Below, in pieces: positions 1 to 10,080 of a DNA stretch of 64,000 nucleotides. The stretch lies in assembly GCA_033977485.1 (NCBI GenBank), contig CM066982.1:35070218-35134217 (forward strand), read 5' to 3'. The notes under the pieces were generated by a model, which saw nothing but the letters and a program-made list of their open reading frames with translations, was not told the DNA's origin and ran no database searches. Made by a program: the position numbers and the translations under genes. Within the stretch, counting starts at the first letter, position 1, and each line of letters begins with the position of its first letter. Source of the stretch: Hydrangea macrophylla (lineage: Eukaryota > Streptophyta > Magnoliopsida > Cornales > Hydrangeaceae).

Positions 1-170
1 GAAGTCAGAGATTTCAGAATTGGGTTCAAGACCGTGAGGTATAATTCTTATCCTCTCTTTTGTTCGCATCTATAGAGTTAACGAGTAGTAGATCTGGGCT
101 ACCAATAAGTTTTTGTAACTTAATCTTTCTGCTGCACGTTTAAAATAGTGTTAAACCTAATTTTTCTTCA
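1..170 (+). mobile_element. 3' part of a Copia-type LTR
   Basis: The segment ends in CA and is followed at once by a tRNA-iMet-like primer binding site and, further on, by a Copia gag remnant, so it reads as the R/U5 end of a 5' LTR. Most of this sequence recurs in reverse orientation at 54740-54947, sharing the block around 'accgtgaggtataattctt' and the block 'gggctaccaataagttttt'. The LTR start lies outside the window. Confidence 0.7.
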
Positions 171-171
171 A

Positions 172-185
172 TTGGTATTAGAGCC
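172..185 (+). other. Primer binding site, tRNA-iMet type
   Basis: The sequence ttggtattagagcc directly follows the LTR end. It differs by one base (C to T) from the Copia PBS core TGGTATCAGAGC, which is complementary to the 3' end of initiator tRNA-Met. Confidence 0.7.
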
Positions 186-340
186 ACGCTTGTTTTGATC
201 TATAGATGCGTTTTGTAATACTAGTTTTGATTTTCATGTTGATTTTAGAACTGTTTTCGAAACTGCATCGTCACAGATCTATTTCTGCAGCAGTTTCGCA
301 GCGGAATACAAATCTGTGATTGCATTGGATGCATAGTAGG

Positions 341-417
341 TTCGATCGATCGGAATACTTTCGATCAATCGAAACTCTCTGTTCTCAAGCGATCAAACAG
401 TGTTCGATCGATCGAGA
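341..417 (+). repeat. Dyad array A1 (TTCGATCGATCGAA type)
   Basis: There are four 14-bp imperfect dyads, starting at 341, 360, 384 and 403, so the steps are 19, 24 and 19 bp. The spacer sequences between them are unrelated. The same stepping is seen in arrays at 55579, 56175, 60211 and 60658. Confidence 0.75.
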
Positions 418-528
418 CTGATTCTCTATCCAGGTATTCAGATTACGTTTTTTTAAAGATTTCAAAAATATATACTTTAATTTCATGTTTTTTTATAAAA
501 TTTTTAAACCATTCTGCGAGAATAAAAG

Positions 529-600
529 TTCGATCGATTGAATTATGTTCAATCGATCGAAGATTCGAGCGATCGAACCTTTGTTGATTGATCAATTGAA
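529..600 (+). repeat. Dyad array A2 (TTCGATCGATCGAA type)
   Basis: Four dyads start near 529, 548, 564 and 587 (steps about 19, 16 and 23). The last copy is AT-shifted (attgatcaattgaa). Confidence 0.7.
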
Positions 601-1764
601 GGGTGAGAGAGAACTAAGATGCTGTTTTAAGTTCTAAATCAGTATGTAAATATTTTATGTATTGTGTGAATCAATTAGGGGTTCCAACAGTTACATATAT
701 TTATTATATATGCGTGGATGTGCATACAACAAAACTTTTTGCAGCAAGATTAGTCCACTATCTCCCATGGCACCAAGATTAGTTTTAAATTTTGTATTTA
801 ATATTTGTGATTGGTGTGTTTTATTTAGTGGTTTGGTTTTAAATCATTTGTAAAGGGCATTGTGACTTCAATCCTACGAAAAGGAAAGTTGCACCGGTTT
901 TCCTAGCTTTTTTATTCTATTGTTGTTATTTCCTTTTCTAGATAAATTGTAAGCTTCAAAAGAAGCATAGGTCCAATGTAATAGAATTAGGAAGCTCGTG
1001 AAGATGGAGCGAGAAGCCGTTGTCTATGACGATGGAACCAGAGGCGATCAAATCAAGAAGGAGGTTCTATGGAGATAGAGGCATATGTGCTTGTTTTGAG
1101 ATTGGCGTTTAATTATATTGTTACTACTTGCAAGCACGTTTTCTAAAATAAAACTCAAAAAACGCATTATTAAACATTGGATGTTTATGGATAATGTGGA
1201 AACAATTTTCCAAAAGTAAAATCCTTTACTATTAAATCTAGTGGGAGAGGGTCTTATTGATAACACTCACGATCTTCCATTAGTGGTTCACTGTAAGATG
1301 AGTAGTGTATTCTGTGCCACCTCACTAAGGGTGATCATTCCATACTGAGGGTTCCACTACTCATTGGTTACTAGTTGTGAACCTCCTATGGATAGGATCA
1401 ATCAGACGTGTTAGAGGGTAACCACTACACGGAGGCACTACTTGAGGCGGTTGTGAATTGATCTTAGTTAATGGTATACACTAGCTAAGCTATGGATAAG
1501 GGATCCCACATGGGGCATTATCCATAAACTTAGAGATCAAATAGGTTTGAGAGTCATAACTTGTTTTGCAAGAGTTGCATAGCGAACAAGTCATGATTAA
1601 TCGAAAGATCGAGTATTGACTGCCACACGGAGGCTTTACTCTTTTATTTTGATATTTCGGCGACTTCGTTTTTTAATATAAGAGTTTTAAAGAATCTTTT
1701 ACTTTAAATTGTCAAATTATGATATCCATATTTATTTTGTCAGTTTGATTTTTCAGTAATCATC

Positions 1765-2076
1765 ATGTCTGTATCTGCATTTAGTCCTCTTGCCACCATA
1801 CTTACATAAAACAAGTTAACTGAAAATAACTACACATAATGGAAACGTAACCTAGACATCATATTAACTGTGGAGGATCACATATATGTCCCCACCACCC
1901 CATGCCCCGAAGAACCCGTTACAAATGTTATGGCTGCTACTAGAAGTGAGTTCGACAAATGGAAGAAGTCGAATGGGATGGCTCATTGTTACATATTGGT
2001 CTCTATGGCTAATGTGTTACAATACCAATACCAGTTGAATTTTTCCAATAATCATCATGTCTGGATCTGCATATAA
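1765..2076 (+). pseudogene. Copia gag N-terminal fragment, broken
   Basis: Reading from the ATG at 1765 gives the conserved start of Copia gag polyproteins (UBN2-type gag): MSVSAFSPLATIL, then NKLTENNYT, then WKRNLDIILTVEDHIYV, the TTPCPEEP motif and the WKKSNGMA/CYIL block. TAA stops replace a residue at 1807-1809 and again just before WKRN. The domain is cut off after about 90 codons, where a diverged second copy of the start-codon context (1747-1785) appears at 2035-2076. Gag would form the particle that packages the element RNA. This copy is dead. The family call is secure, but the clade is not resolved. Confidence 0.8.
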
Positions 2077-2277
2077 ATAATGGCTTATATGATCATGCAA
2101 TTCATGCATATTGAAAAAGAGTCGGCTACAATAGGTAGTGTGTGTTCAAGTTTAAATATCATTACGGATATTATGTGTTATTGTTTTTCTAAACTAGAAA
2201 AAACCCAACAAATAAACCAAAACTATTTAGAGTCAGTAGTAACTTCAATAGATCATAAGATAGATAATCTTGGATCT
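2077..2277 (+). other. Unidentified coding-like segment
   Basis: An open frame from 2080 gives about 66 residues before the sequence enters LTR-derived DNA at 2278. It contains a Lys/Gln/Asn-rich, coiled-coil-like stretch (KLEKTQQINQNYLESVV) followed by DHKIDNL. It does not continue the Copia gag domain. I do not recognise the family. It could be a fragment of another retroelement polyprotein or chance. Confidence 0.25.
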
Positions 2278-2781
2278 ACTACCACTTGGAAAGTCTTTCT
2301 AACTCATTATAGAACATCCATGATTTTTGGCTTGACTTGGAAGCACTTGAAAATGGTCCATTTGGACCAAACATTCTCTCCAGATATTCTGTTTTTGCTG
2401 TCACTGCAGCCTGGTCTACTTTCAACTTGTTTTATAGAAAACGTTTTCAAAAAGAGTGGTCCTAACTTATTTTTCCCTTGAACTTCAATGTCTTAGGGAA
2501 CTTGCTGTATAAAATGGGCCTCTAGATCATTTGTTTTCATTTTCTAAAATTTTTTGACATTTCAGTCGACAGTACGAACTCTGTTTCTGGGTAACCTCCA
2601 TTGTTCATATGATTTCTCTCAATCTGTAATAGTTATTAAAGATTGGCTTTTTGGGTTGTGTTCTAGACATAATAAGGAAGATCTCCATAAAAAATCATGC
2701 ATGGAAAACATACCTAACCCCTCTTTTCAATTTTCAAAAGATCATGTTACTATTTTGTGTACTATTTACAACAAGCACAAG
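2278..2781 (+). mobile_element. Internal fragment of an Ogre-P-type LTR
   Basis: This stretch matches 17519-18005 and 4590-5100, which are mid-LTR positions in Ogre-P. It then joins directly to the start of the complete LTR at 2782, which lacks its first six bases (TGTAGA). The join lies in short shared sequence (gcac). It looks like a recombination or deletion product and explains why no target duplication is visible at the left end of Ogre-P. Confidence 0.75.
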
Positions 2782-3618
2782 CACCCCATTTTGTCGGCTA
2801 ACAGATTTAGGAGGCCACAAGCATGTCAAACCTCGATGATTCGAAAGATCGGATTTTCAGAGATTGCCTCTAACTCTCAAGAAGTCAAAGAATTTGTAGA
2901 AATGACCAAAATGCCCTTAAAAGCCCAAAATTCTCCAGGATTGGCCCAGAATCTCAGAAATCATTCGATGTTGTTCGAAACAAAAAAAAGGTATTTTAAA
3001 AGATTAATATTTGAAATCGTTAGCTCCCAGAGACCCCCGGAAGTCCCGGAAGTTCCCGGAAAGTCTCCGTTGACCCGTTTGACCAAAATCATCCAAATTC
3101 ACCCAAAAGTTCTAAGATCATTCTAGATCATGTGAAAAGTCTTAAAATATGTTTTAAAAGAAAATCAGACGGAAACGTTAGTCTTTGGAAGCTCCCAGAA
3201 CTTCCCGGAATTTCCTGGAAGTGCACTGTTTGACTGATTTGACTGCAAGTTTGACCAAAAATCAAAGTCTTCTTTTTGACATTGAAATATTTTTATCAAC
3301 TACTAGAGGTCAATACCTTTCCAACGGTATATCGCACATAATTTCTGGATCTAAAACGAATTTGTTATGAATTTTCTGAAGGTGAAAAATGCGATCAATT
3401 CAGCTTTTATCGCGAATACCGCAAAACTTTTCAAATTGACCCAACTCCAAACTATTTTTTTTAAAGAAAGTAGACCTCAATAACTTTCCAATGGTATATC
3501 ACAATCTCAATTTGGATTTCGTATGAAGTTTCTGTGAATTTCGGACGAAATAGGGCCGTTTCGCGAATTTGAGAGTTCTGGGGGCCAAAATGCAATTTTT
3601 GGTCAATGGGGGAGTTGA

Positions 3619-3679
3619 CTGCCACGGCAGCACTGGCCCACTGTCATGGCGGCAGTGGCCAAGTGCCGCGGCGGCACTT
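3619..3679 (+). promoter_or_regulatory. GC-rich triple dyad upstream of LTR TATA box (5' LTR)
   Basis: Three inverted repeats are evenly placed: CTGCC/GGCAG centred at 3624.5, CCACTG/CAGTGG at 3648 and AAGTGCCGC/GCGGCACTT at 3670. The patch is far more GC-rich than its surroundings and sits about 150 bp before the TATA box. GGCCCAC within it resembles TCP/site-II sites, but that is only a motif match. Confidence 0.6.
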
Positions 3680-3818
3680 TGAGTGATTTTTCATTTTTTT
3701 TGTAATTTTTGGTTTTTAATTCAAATTTTCAACAAATAAAACGACATAGTTTTGATTATTCCGGGATTTTGGACCAATTAGAGACTTTTTAAAACCCAAA
3801 TACCTCCCCAAGTTGGCC

Positions 3819-3826
3819 TATAAAGG
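3819..3826 (+). promoter_or_regulatory. TATA box of Ogre-P 5' LTR
   Basis: cctataaagg lies in a conserved block that reads the same in the 3' LTR. It is followed by a purine-rich leader (agagaggagc), typical of a plant LTR transcription start. Confidence 0.6.
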
Positions 3827-6004
3827 AGACCCAGTTACTTCCATTTAGAGAGGAGCTTGGAAGTCATTTGAGAGAGATATAGAAAGTTAGGAAGAAATAG
3901 AGAGAGAAATCAAGATCTTCTTCTTCAAATCCAAGCCAAATGTGAGTTTTTTTTTATTTAGTTTTCTAAAAACTAAACTTTTATTTTCAAGCTTTCAATC
4001 CATCTTCTTCATCTTCTTTGAGTTTCCTATGAGTTAGAGAGTGATGTACTCACCCATATACACACATATGAGAGGTTGAATGCTTGTGGTTCCACCATTG
4101 AATATCATCTATTGATTTGTTCATTTGCTTGCTTATATACAATGTTCATCTCTTCTTACCTCATTTCTTTATTTTATTTATTTACTTACTAGTTCATCAT
4201 CATCTAGATGATGACATGAAGTTTGAAGTGAGTGAATCCTTATGGATAGTAGCTCTTGACCTCAAAAATATGTTTGATAGATAATGATTATAACTTCAAT
4301 ACCTCCAAGGTATCCTTGAAGTTATGTTCAAATAAAAATGAATCTCTCCAATAATATTGGGGGTTCTTGATGATGAGTTTGATGTTGATATTCCAAGAGG
4401 TTATAATCTCTATTTGATGTTGAAAATATACTTTCAAAACCTCTATTTCAAAACCCCTCTCAATCTCTCTCATTTTGATTTCAAGAAAGAAAACTCAAGT
4501 TTTTCCCAAAATCTTCAAAACAGTGAGTCAAAACAGTGAGTGATCTGAGTTCAAATATTTCTCTAGAACTCAATACTCAATATATGGATGCAAGACCACT
4601 TGAAAAATCTTCCTAACTCATTAGAGAACACCCATGATTTTTGGTTTGACTTGAAAATACTTGAAAATGGTCCATTTGGACCCAAACATTCTCTCCAGAT
4701 ATTCTGGTTTTGCTATCACAGCAGCTTGGTCTAATTTCAACTTGTTTTACAGAAAACTTTTCCAAAACGAGTGGTCCTAACTTATTTTTCCCTTGAACTT
4801 CAATTTCTTAGGGAACCTTCTGTATAATATGGGCCTCTATATCATTTGGTTTCATTTTCCAATATTTTTTGACATTTCAGTCGACAGTACGAACTCTGTT
4901 TCTGAGTAACCTTCATTGTTTATATGATTTCTCTCAATCTGTAATAGTTATTAAAGATTGGCTTTTTAGGTTGTGTTCTAGACACAATAAGAAATATATC
5001 TCCATAAAAAAATCATGCATTGAAAACATTCCTATCCCCTCTTTTCAATTTTCAAAAGATATAGTTACTGTTCTGTCCACTATTCACAACAAGCACATTT
5101 TAAATTTCATTCTTTGATTTGATGCTTACATGAACTCCAAATTAGCTCATGTCTTAGGAAGTAGTTCATATTACATTTGTACATATCCCATGATGATTTC
5201 ATTCATTCATTCATACACATTATAGACTTCTAAGTCATTCTAGGAATCCATTAACATAAAGCACACTACAACCTTGACACATTCTAGATACATACATTGC
5301 ATCCATGCAAGATTTGGGGCCTTCATGACTCCTAATCTAAGAAGATTATAAGGAATGAACTTGATCACACGTTCATGCTTCCCCCAATCTAATCATCCTT
5401 TCTCATCCATCCCGGGGATTGAGAGGTCTTCTTTTCTCAAAGATTAACATGCATCATACTAGCTTGCTAAGCATATTTTGATTTCTTTGTTTATTTGTTT
5501 CAATAACAATTCATGTCCCCTTTTAGATTAGGAAGTCTTGATTATTTGATACATGATTAGAAGATTTTTCCTATGTTCATTTGTGTGATCTTTCACTTTG
5601 CATTGTGTGATATTTGGCTTAGATCTTATGAATGATATCTTATCTTTAGATCTTCCATTTCAAATTTTCTTATGTGATGTAATATACTATCATAGTATTA
5701 TTTGTCGAACCAAACATAGTATAAGATGATTATTTGGATGCTAATTGAGGCCCGTCGAAAGACGGGGCGAGTTGAGGGTGTTTTAGTCGCAACAAAGGCT
5801 CGTTCCTCTCTCGTACCAAAATCCAGAGCCAAGTTCTTTGGTTATGAAGGGCCGGTGCAATTTATCTGTTTGGGTGAGTCAAAATTAGGTTTCTTGGTTC
5901 CTTAAAGACCAAGTGGCGACTCTGTATCTGTTTTCAACAGACCTTTTCTTTTCCTTTTCAAAACAAGTTTCAAAACAAAAGAGGCAGAACGCTGTGTGTC
6001 CACA

Positions 6005-6025
6005 ATCTGGCGACTCTGCTGGGGA
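6005..6025 (+). other. Primer binding site, tRNA-Arg type
   Basis: tctggcgactctgctgggga starts directly after the LTR end. This TGGCGACTC...GGGGA form is the tRNA-Arg-type PBS known from Tat/Ogre elements. A near copy (TCTGGCAACTCTGCTGGGGA) is present on the - strand at 46752-46771 in Ogre-M. Confidence 0.75.
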
Positions 6026-7553
6026 TTTTTATTTTAAAACAAAATAATACAGAGGTTTGACTAATAAGAAGCATCCTTAAAATCATCTTTTTACTGTGTC
6101 TGGTTCACCGCATTGCACTTCTGCATTTCCCCCTTTCGACTGTGTCTGAGACGCGCCGCTGACATTGTTCAGGTCTTGCTATGCCAGGGCACAAGTCACC
6201 ATTGATACTGTACCTTCCAATGTATATCAAAAAGAGTAACAACTTCCGTACTGTCTCTCTGACAGTATATTGGAACTCTCGTCAACGGATCCTCTTTGAC
6301 TAAACCAAGCCCTTGCATATAGATTCTTGTAGAACCTTTCATAGGGCTGTTGATTTATCTTTTCAGATAGGACAATGTTATATAACTGCTGCATGCCCTG
6401 ACGGGATTACCTGCGCAGTGTAGACGCTTATGTGGCATGAGGCAGAACCTCTTTCTTATGATTCCTAAGGCAATCACTCACATGTGATCACATTGAGTTG
6501 ACCTGCCTAGGCACCATGACAAAGATGTCTGCTCCATGCTTAGAAAGATATACACCGCAAACCTTGTTTGTTGGTCCTTAGACATAGGAGTATGAAAACC
6601 TGCTAGACAGTATGATCACTATTACCATGTTAACCAGTTTCTCTCAGAAACTCTTTCCAGATATCCCAGATATAACCATATTAACCAGTTTTTCCCAGAA
6701 ACTCTGTCTAAATCTCCCAGATTTCCCAGATATACCAATTTCTCCCAGAAACTCTGTCCTATCTTCCCAGATATACTAGTTTCTCCCAGAAACTCTATTC
6801 AAATTTCTCAAAAATACCCATAGTACTTGTTTCTCCCAAAAACTCTGCCCAAATCACCTAGAAATGCCCAGATATACTTGTTTCTCCTAGAAACTCTATC
6901 CATATTTCTCAGAAATACCCAAAATACCAGTTTCTCCTAGAAGCTCAGTCCAAATCAACCAGAAATCCCTATTTCCCCTAGAAACTCAAATGACTTCTAG
7001 AAATTTCTCCGAATCTTCCAAATCCCTGTTTCTCCCAGAAACTCTGTCCAAAATTCCCGAAGTATCCCGGAAATTCCTGTTATCCCTTGGTGATCATACT
7101 GGAAAGTAAGGTTAGCACACTCTGTATGGCTAGGACCTTATTTGTTTAACTGCTATCTGTTAGAAGTAGGGGCATCATATCGATTAGGGCTTGCATCTGC
7201 ATGCTTGTCTCATATGCATACACGATTCGTGTCAGTCTACATGCACACACATCTTGTCAGTCTCACACATGTCAGTCTCTATACATCATATACGTATCAT
7301 CATCCTCACCCATCTCGATCATTGTACAAAAGTCATATACTTACAGCAACCGTCCTTGGTTTGCATCATTAAATCCTTCAAAATTCTGATCATCTCCTCC
7401 CGCTAGGAGTCCATAAGAAGTATTTTGTGCCTCTGTTAATTTGGGCTTTTACTTCTATTTGCAGAAAACACAGCCCCGGGTAAGGACACCTCTGTACCTT
7501 CCCAAATTCATTGTCTCAATTGTGGGCTAGCCCAGGCTATCATAAACCCGCCA
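6026..7553 (+). other. Ogre-P leader between PBS and gag
   Basis: No recognisable coding sequence. 6026-6630 is plain leader. 6636-7044 holds the 50-bp hairpin array, listed separately. 7080-7480 contains short frames with no similarity I recognise. The gag frame is open upstream from about 7480, so the original coding region may have begun earlier. Confidence 0.5.
6636..7044 (+). repeat. About 50-bp tandem array with AGTTTCT-ccc-AGAAACT core
   Basis: Cores start near 6636, 6687, 6737, 6778, 6829, 6879, 6929, 6970 and 7028, mostly 50-51 bp apart with two 41-bp steps. Each core is a near-perfect inverted repeat (stem up to 7 bp, loop of about 3). The text between cores (cccagatat, ctgtccaaat) drifts more than the core. 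Confidence 0.75.
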
Positions 7554-8156
7554 ATGGCCTACCAAGCTCTAGAGGGGAAAGTGGACAAACTACAAACCAC
7601 TGTTGAACAACTAAGTTTAAGGATAAGCCGATTCGAGAAGATGGTGCAGAGCATCGATAAAGGGAAGTATGGGTTGCCCAACGCCATCTATCCAAGCCCG
7701 TTTCCACATCCGAATCTCTACTTGTATCCAAACCCACACTTTAGCCTTGGTAATCCTAGTCCATATCCAAAACCAAGAGCCACTCCAAGGACTCACTTGA
7801 ACTCAAAGTCTAACAAAACCCGCAACCCAAGAACCTTCACCAACTTGGGTATGCCATTGTCCGTTATCCTTGATAACCTCATCAAAAAGGGGCACCTCCG
7901 ACTCCTTCAGCCTCGTGCTGACATCCCTCCGCCTAGTTGTGACCTGTCCAAAATTTGTGCCTACCACCAAGGCCCAGGCCATGACACCAACAGCTGCATG
8001 CGCCTTCGCCATGATATCCAAGACCTCCTCGATAAAAAAATCATCGAGCCATCGCCCATCCAACCCTATGTCAACCAAAGTGTCAGCTTCATCGAACCTA
8101 AAGCCCCTGGCTTACCTGTTCAAATGATCCCCTTTTCTGAGGCCAATGAATGTTGA
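7554..8156 (+). CDS. gag: Ogre/Tat gag, C-terminal part
   Basis: A 200-residue open frame from the ATG at 7554 ends with TGA. Residues 1-35 form a short coiled coil (ALEGKVDKLQTTVEQLSLRI). 45-85 is Pro/Asn/Tyr-rich. Then comes the Tat/Ogre gag signature: FTNLGMPLSVILDNLIKKG, a knuckle-like CAYHQGPGHDTNSC at about 136-149, and the MRLRHDIQDLLDKK helix that follows it in this family. Gag binds and packages element RNA. Full Ogre gags are much longer, so this is a retained C-terminal piece with no pol behind it. The knuckle is C-X2-H-X4-H-X4-C rather than CCHC. The same segment survives on the - strand at 30477-31275, which suggests common descent rather than chance survival. Confidence 0.75.
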   Translation: MAYQALEGKVDKLQTTVEQLSLRISRFEKMVQSIDKGKYGLPNAIYPSPFPHPNLYLYPNPHFSLGNPSPYPKPRATPRTHLNSKSNKTRNPRTFTNLGMPLSVILDNLIKKGHLRLLQPRADIPPPSCDLSKICAYHQGPGHDTNSCMRLRHDIQDLLDKKIIEPSPIQPYVNQSVSFIEPKAPGLPVQMIPFSEANEC

Positions 8157-9257
8157 AGCTACGCAGTAAAGTGATAGTGTTTGGAACTTCTGCTAAAAAA
8201 AATAGAATAAGAATAATAAATGGGTCGCAAAGACACTCCATTTAAGACCAAGTCGAGTCTGCTCTATGTTTTGAGTCTATTTCAAGTTTGATCTTGTGGT
8301 CGAGTCTGTCTGTCATCGAGTTGTTGTGAGTCTGTATCGAGTAATGTAATCCTTCTCTTCTAATGGAATGAAGTCTCATTTTGCCTATCTGATATGTATA
8401 TTCATAAGTGCATGAATCGCTGAACTAAAAATGTCACTTTTCAAATTATCATGGACATTACTCTGCTAATAAATTTTTGCATCAAACAAAAAAAAAAGAG
8501 AGAATCCCAAACATGCTAAAGTCGATTTCGTGCTGACCCCAAAGAAGAGATGAGAATTGAATAGTCTTACTTTAAGAATTTAAAGATGCTTTTGCTCAAA
8601 TCTCGAAAAGACATACTTGAGACTGATTTGGGGCTTGCCCAACACCCTTTCCACCATTTCTACCATTTCAAAGCCTTGGACCCAACCCAATTGATAGCCA
8701 TGCGAACCTGTGCGAACTTGGTCCTTGTTGGTAGCCAAACATTTCAATGAGTTTCTTCTCCCTTCAAAAAAAAAAAGAAAAAAAAAAAAGAAAAGCTCGC
8801 TAGGTTGAAAACCCGAAAAGGGCACCTAGGCAAAAGTTAGAGCTGAAAAGGTATTGATTTCCAAGATCTGACCTTAGCCAGTCAAAATGATGGAGAAAAT
8901 GAAAGAAATTTTTGATGAAACAAATGAGAGAATCATACGCTTCAAGATACATCTTAAGAACATGCCAAGATCACATTTCAAAAGGCACAGAATGACCACA
9001 AATAAATTCCGAGAGCTGACATGTACATTCTGGAATTCTGAGATTGCGATTGAAAGATCTCACAAGAATCGACTACATTAAAAAGCAAAATTGACTGGCT
9101 AGGCGAAAGTGAAAAGGATCAATCCTCAAAACAAAACAAAAAGAAAAAGAAAAAGAAAAGAAAGGGAGATTGAAACTGAATCCTTTTATTCAAAGCTACC
9201 ATAAGTGGCTCAAGTTTGAACTTCTTTGACGATTGGTTTGAAAAACCCTCATACCTC
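8157..9257 (+). other. Start of Ogre-P 3' UTR
   Basis: No coding sequence. It opens with a block (around 8175-8400, gtttggaacttctgc and the gagtctg-rich part) that is also found, reversed, directly after the coding cassettes of Ogre-M (30040-30240 and 44050-44280). It contains purine tracts (8766-8795, 9130-9165) and the first copy of the CTAGG hairpin. Confidence 0.5.
8800..8829 (+). ncRNA. Conserved CTAGG/CCTAG UTR hairpin, copy 1
   Basis: The outer stem CTAGG (8800-8804) pairs with CCTAG (8825-8829), and the inner stem CCC (8812-8814) pairs with GGG (8820-8822) around gaaaa. A purine tract precedes it. The block recurs six more times in the window, in both Ogre-P and Ogre-M. Confidence 0.5.
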
Positions 9258-9640
9258 AAACCAATTTCTTTCAAGACCTTACCTTGAACTACGCTCGACC
9301 TGATTCCCACTCGGGGATACGTAGGCAACCACATCGGTTCGGTCGACACCATCATAATCAAACCGATTTCTTTCAAGAGCTTGACTTGAACTACACTCGA
9401 CTCGATTCCCACTCGGGAATACGTAGGCAACCACATCGGTTCGGTCGACACCATCATAATCAAACCAATTTCTTTCAAGACCATGCCTTGAACTACGCTC
9501 GACATGATTCCCGCTCGGGGATACGTAGGCAACCACAACGGTTTGGTCACCCCACCTACCTAAAAATCAACCCGCTTCTTTCCAACCATGGCCCAAACTA
9601 CGTTGGACCTGATCCCCGCTCGAGGGTACGTAGGCAGACT
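9258..9640 (+). repeat. 102-bp tandem repeat, about 3.7 copies
   Basis: Units start at 9258, 9360 and 9462, with a diverged fourth near 9567, giving an exact 102-bp period. Each unit contains accttgaact..., then gattcccactcggg and atacgtaggcaac. Because 102 is a multiple of three, several frames stay open on both strands. These frames are a by-product of the repeat, not genes. The tacgtaggca motif also occurs at 14588 and, reversed, in Ogre-M (29017, 41717). Confidence 0.8.
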
Positions 9641-9666
9641 TTCAAAAAGAAAAGAAGGATGGCTCG

Positions 9667-9695
9667 CTAGGTCGAAAATCCGAAAGGACGCCTAG
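9667..9695 (+). ncRNA. CTAGG/CCTAG UTR hairpin, copy 2
   Basis: The outer stem CTAGG/CCTAG is kept. The inner stem here is TCC (9679-9681) with GGA (9686-9688), a compensatory change relative to CCC/GGG in copy 1. Confidence 0.5.
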
Positions 9696-9751
9696 GCAAA
9701 AATTAGAGTTAAATCCAAGGTGAGCAATAACAAAAGAGAGAAAAGAGCTTG

Positions 9752-9775
9752 CTAGGTCATCTCACTGGTGCCTAG
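9752..9775 (+). ncRNA. CTAGG/CCTAG UTR hairpin, copy 3
   Basis: The outer stem CTAGG (9752-9756) and CCTAG (9771-9775) is intact, but the loop sequence is unrelated to copies 1 and 2. A purine tract (agagagaaaagag) again precedes it. Confidence 0.4.
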
Positions 9776-9842
9776 GCAAAAGTTATGAGCATTTGAGAGA
9801 TTAAAGTCACGGTCTATGCCTCAAGCCAGAAAATCACCTTCC

Positions 9843-10080
9843 ACACTAGGGGCAAATTTTGGCTACCCACCTCGTTTGCCTGACTTTTACTATCTACCCT
9901 TCATACAAGGGGCAAACTTCGGTCACCTACCTCGTTTGCCCAAAACCTCCAATAAACCATTTTCCAAACTAGGGGCAAACTTTGGTCACCCACCTCGTTT
10001 GCCTATGAATTCTACTTTCTACAACTCAAACTAGGGGCAAACTCCGTTTGCCTAACATGATCCCTTCATAACAGGGGCGA
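9843..10080 (+). repeat. About 63-bp repeat with PPT-like ggggcaaa and GGGCAAAC/GTTTGCCC stems
   Basis: Units near 9849, 9911, 9971 and 10034 carry aggggcaaa followed some 16-24 bp later by cgtttgcc. In the second unit GGGCAAAC and GTTTGCCC form an 8-bp stem. The aggggcaaa stretch is the same string as the element's true PPT at 14750-14760. Confidence 0.7.

Larger units (their letters stand above)
186..1764 (+). other. Long Copia leader, no coding capacity seen
   Basis: This stretch lies between the PBS and the gag start codon. No reading frame in it resembles a known protein. It holds two clusters of TCGATCGA-type dyads (341-417 and 529-600). The rest is AT-rich, apart from a short block around 985-1075. 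Confidence 0.5.
2782..6004 (+). repeat. Ogre-P 5' LTR
   Basis: About 3.2 kb, ending in the same terminal sequence as the 3' LTR and followed by the PBS. It lacks the first six bases and one copy of an ancient internal duplication that the 3' LTR keeps. At 5769 it shows the uninterrupted site gttgagggtgttttag, into which the hAT element inserted in the sister LTR. Confidence 0.85.

Noticed and set aside
9119..9670. Frames of 85-143 codons over the 102-bp repeat
   Set aside because: Several overlapping frames on both strands stay open for the same reason (102 is divisible by three). None resembles a protein.
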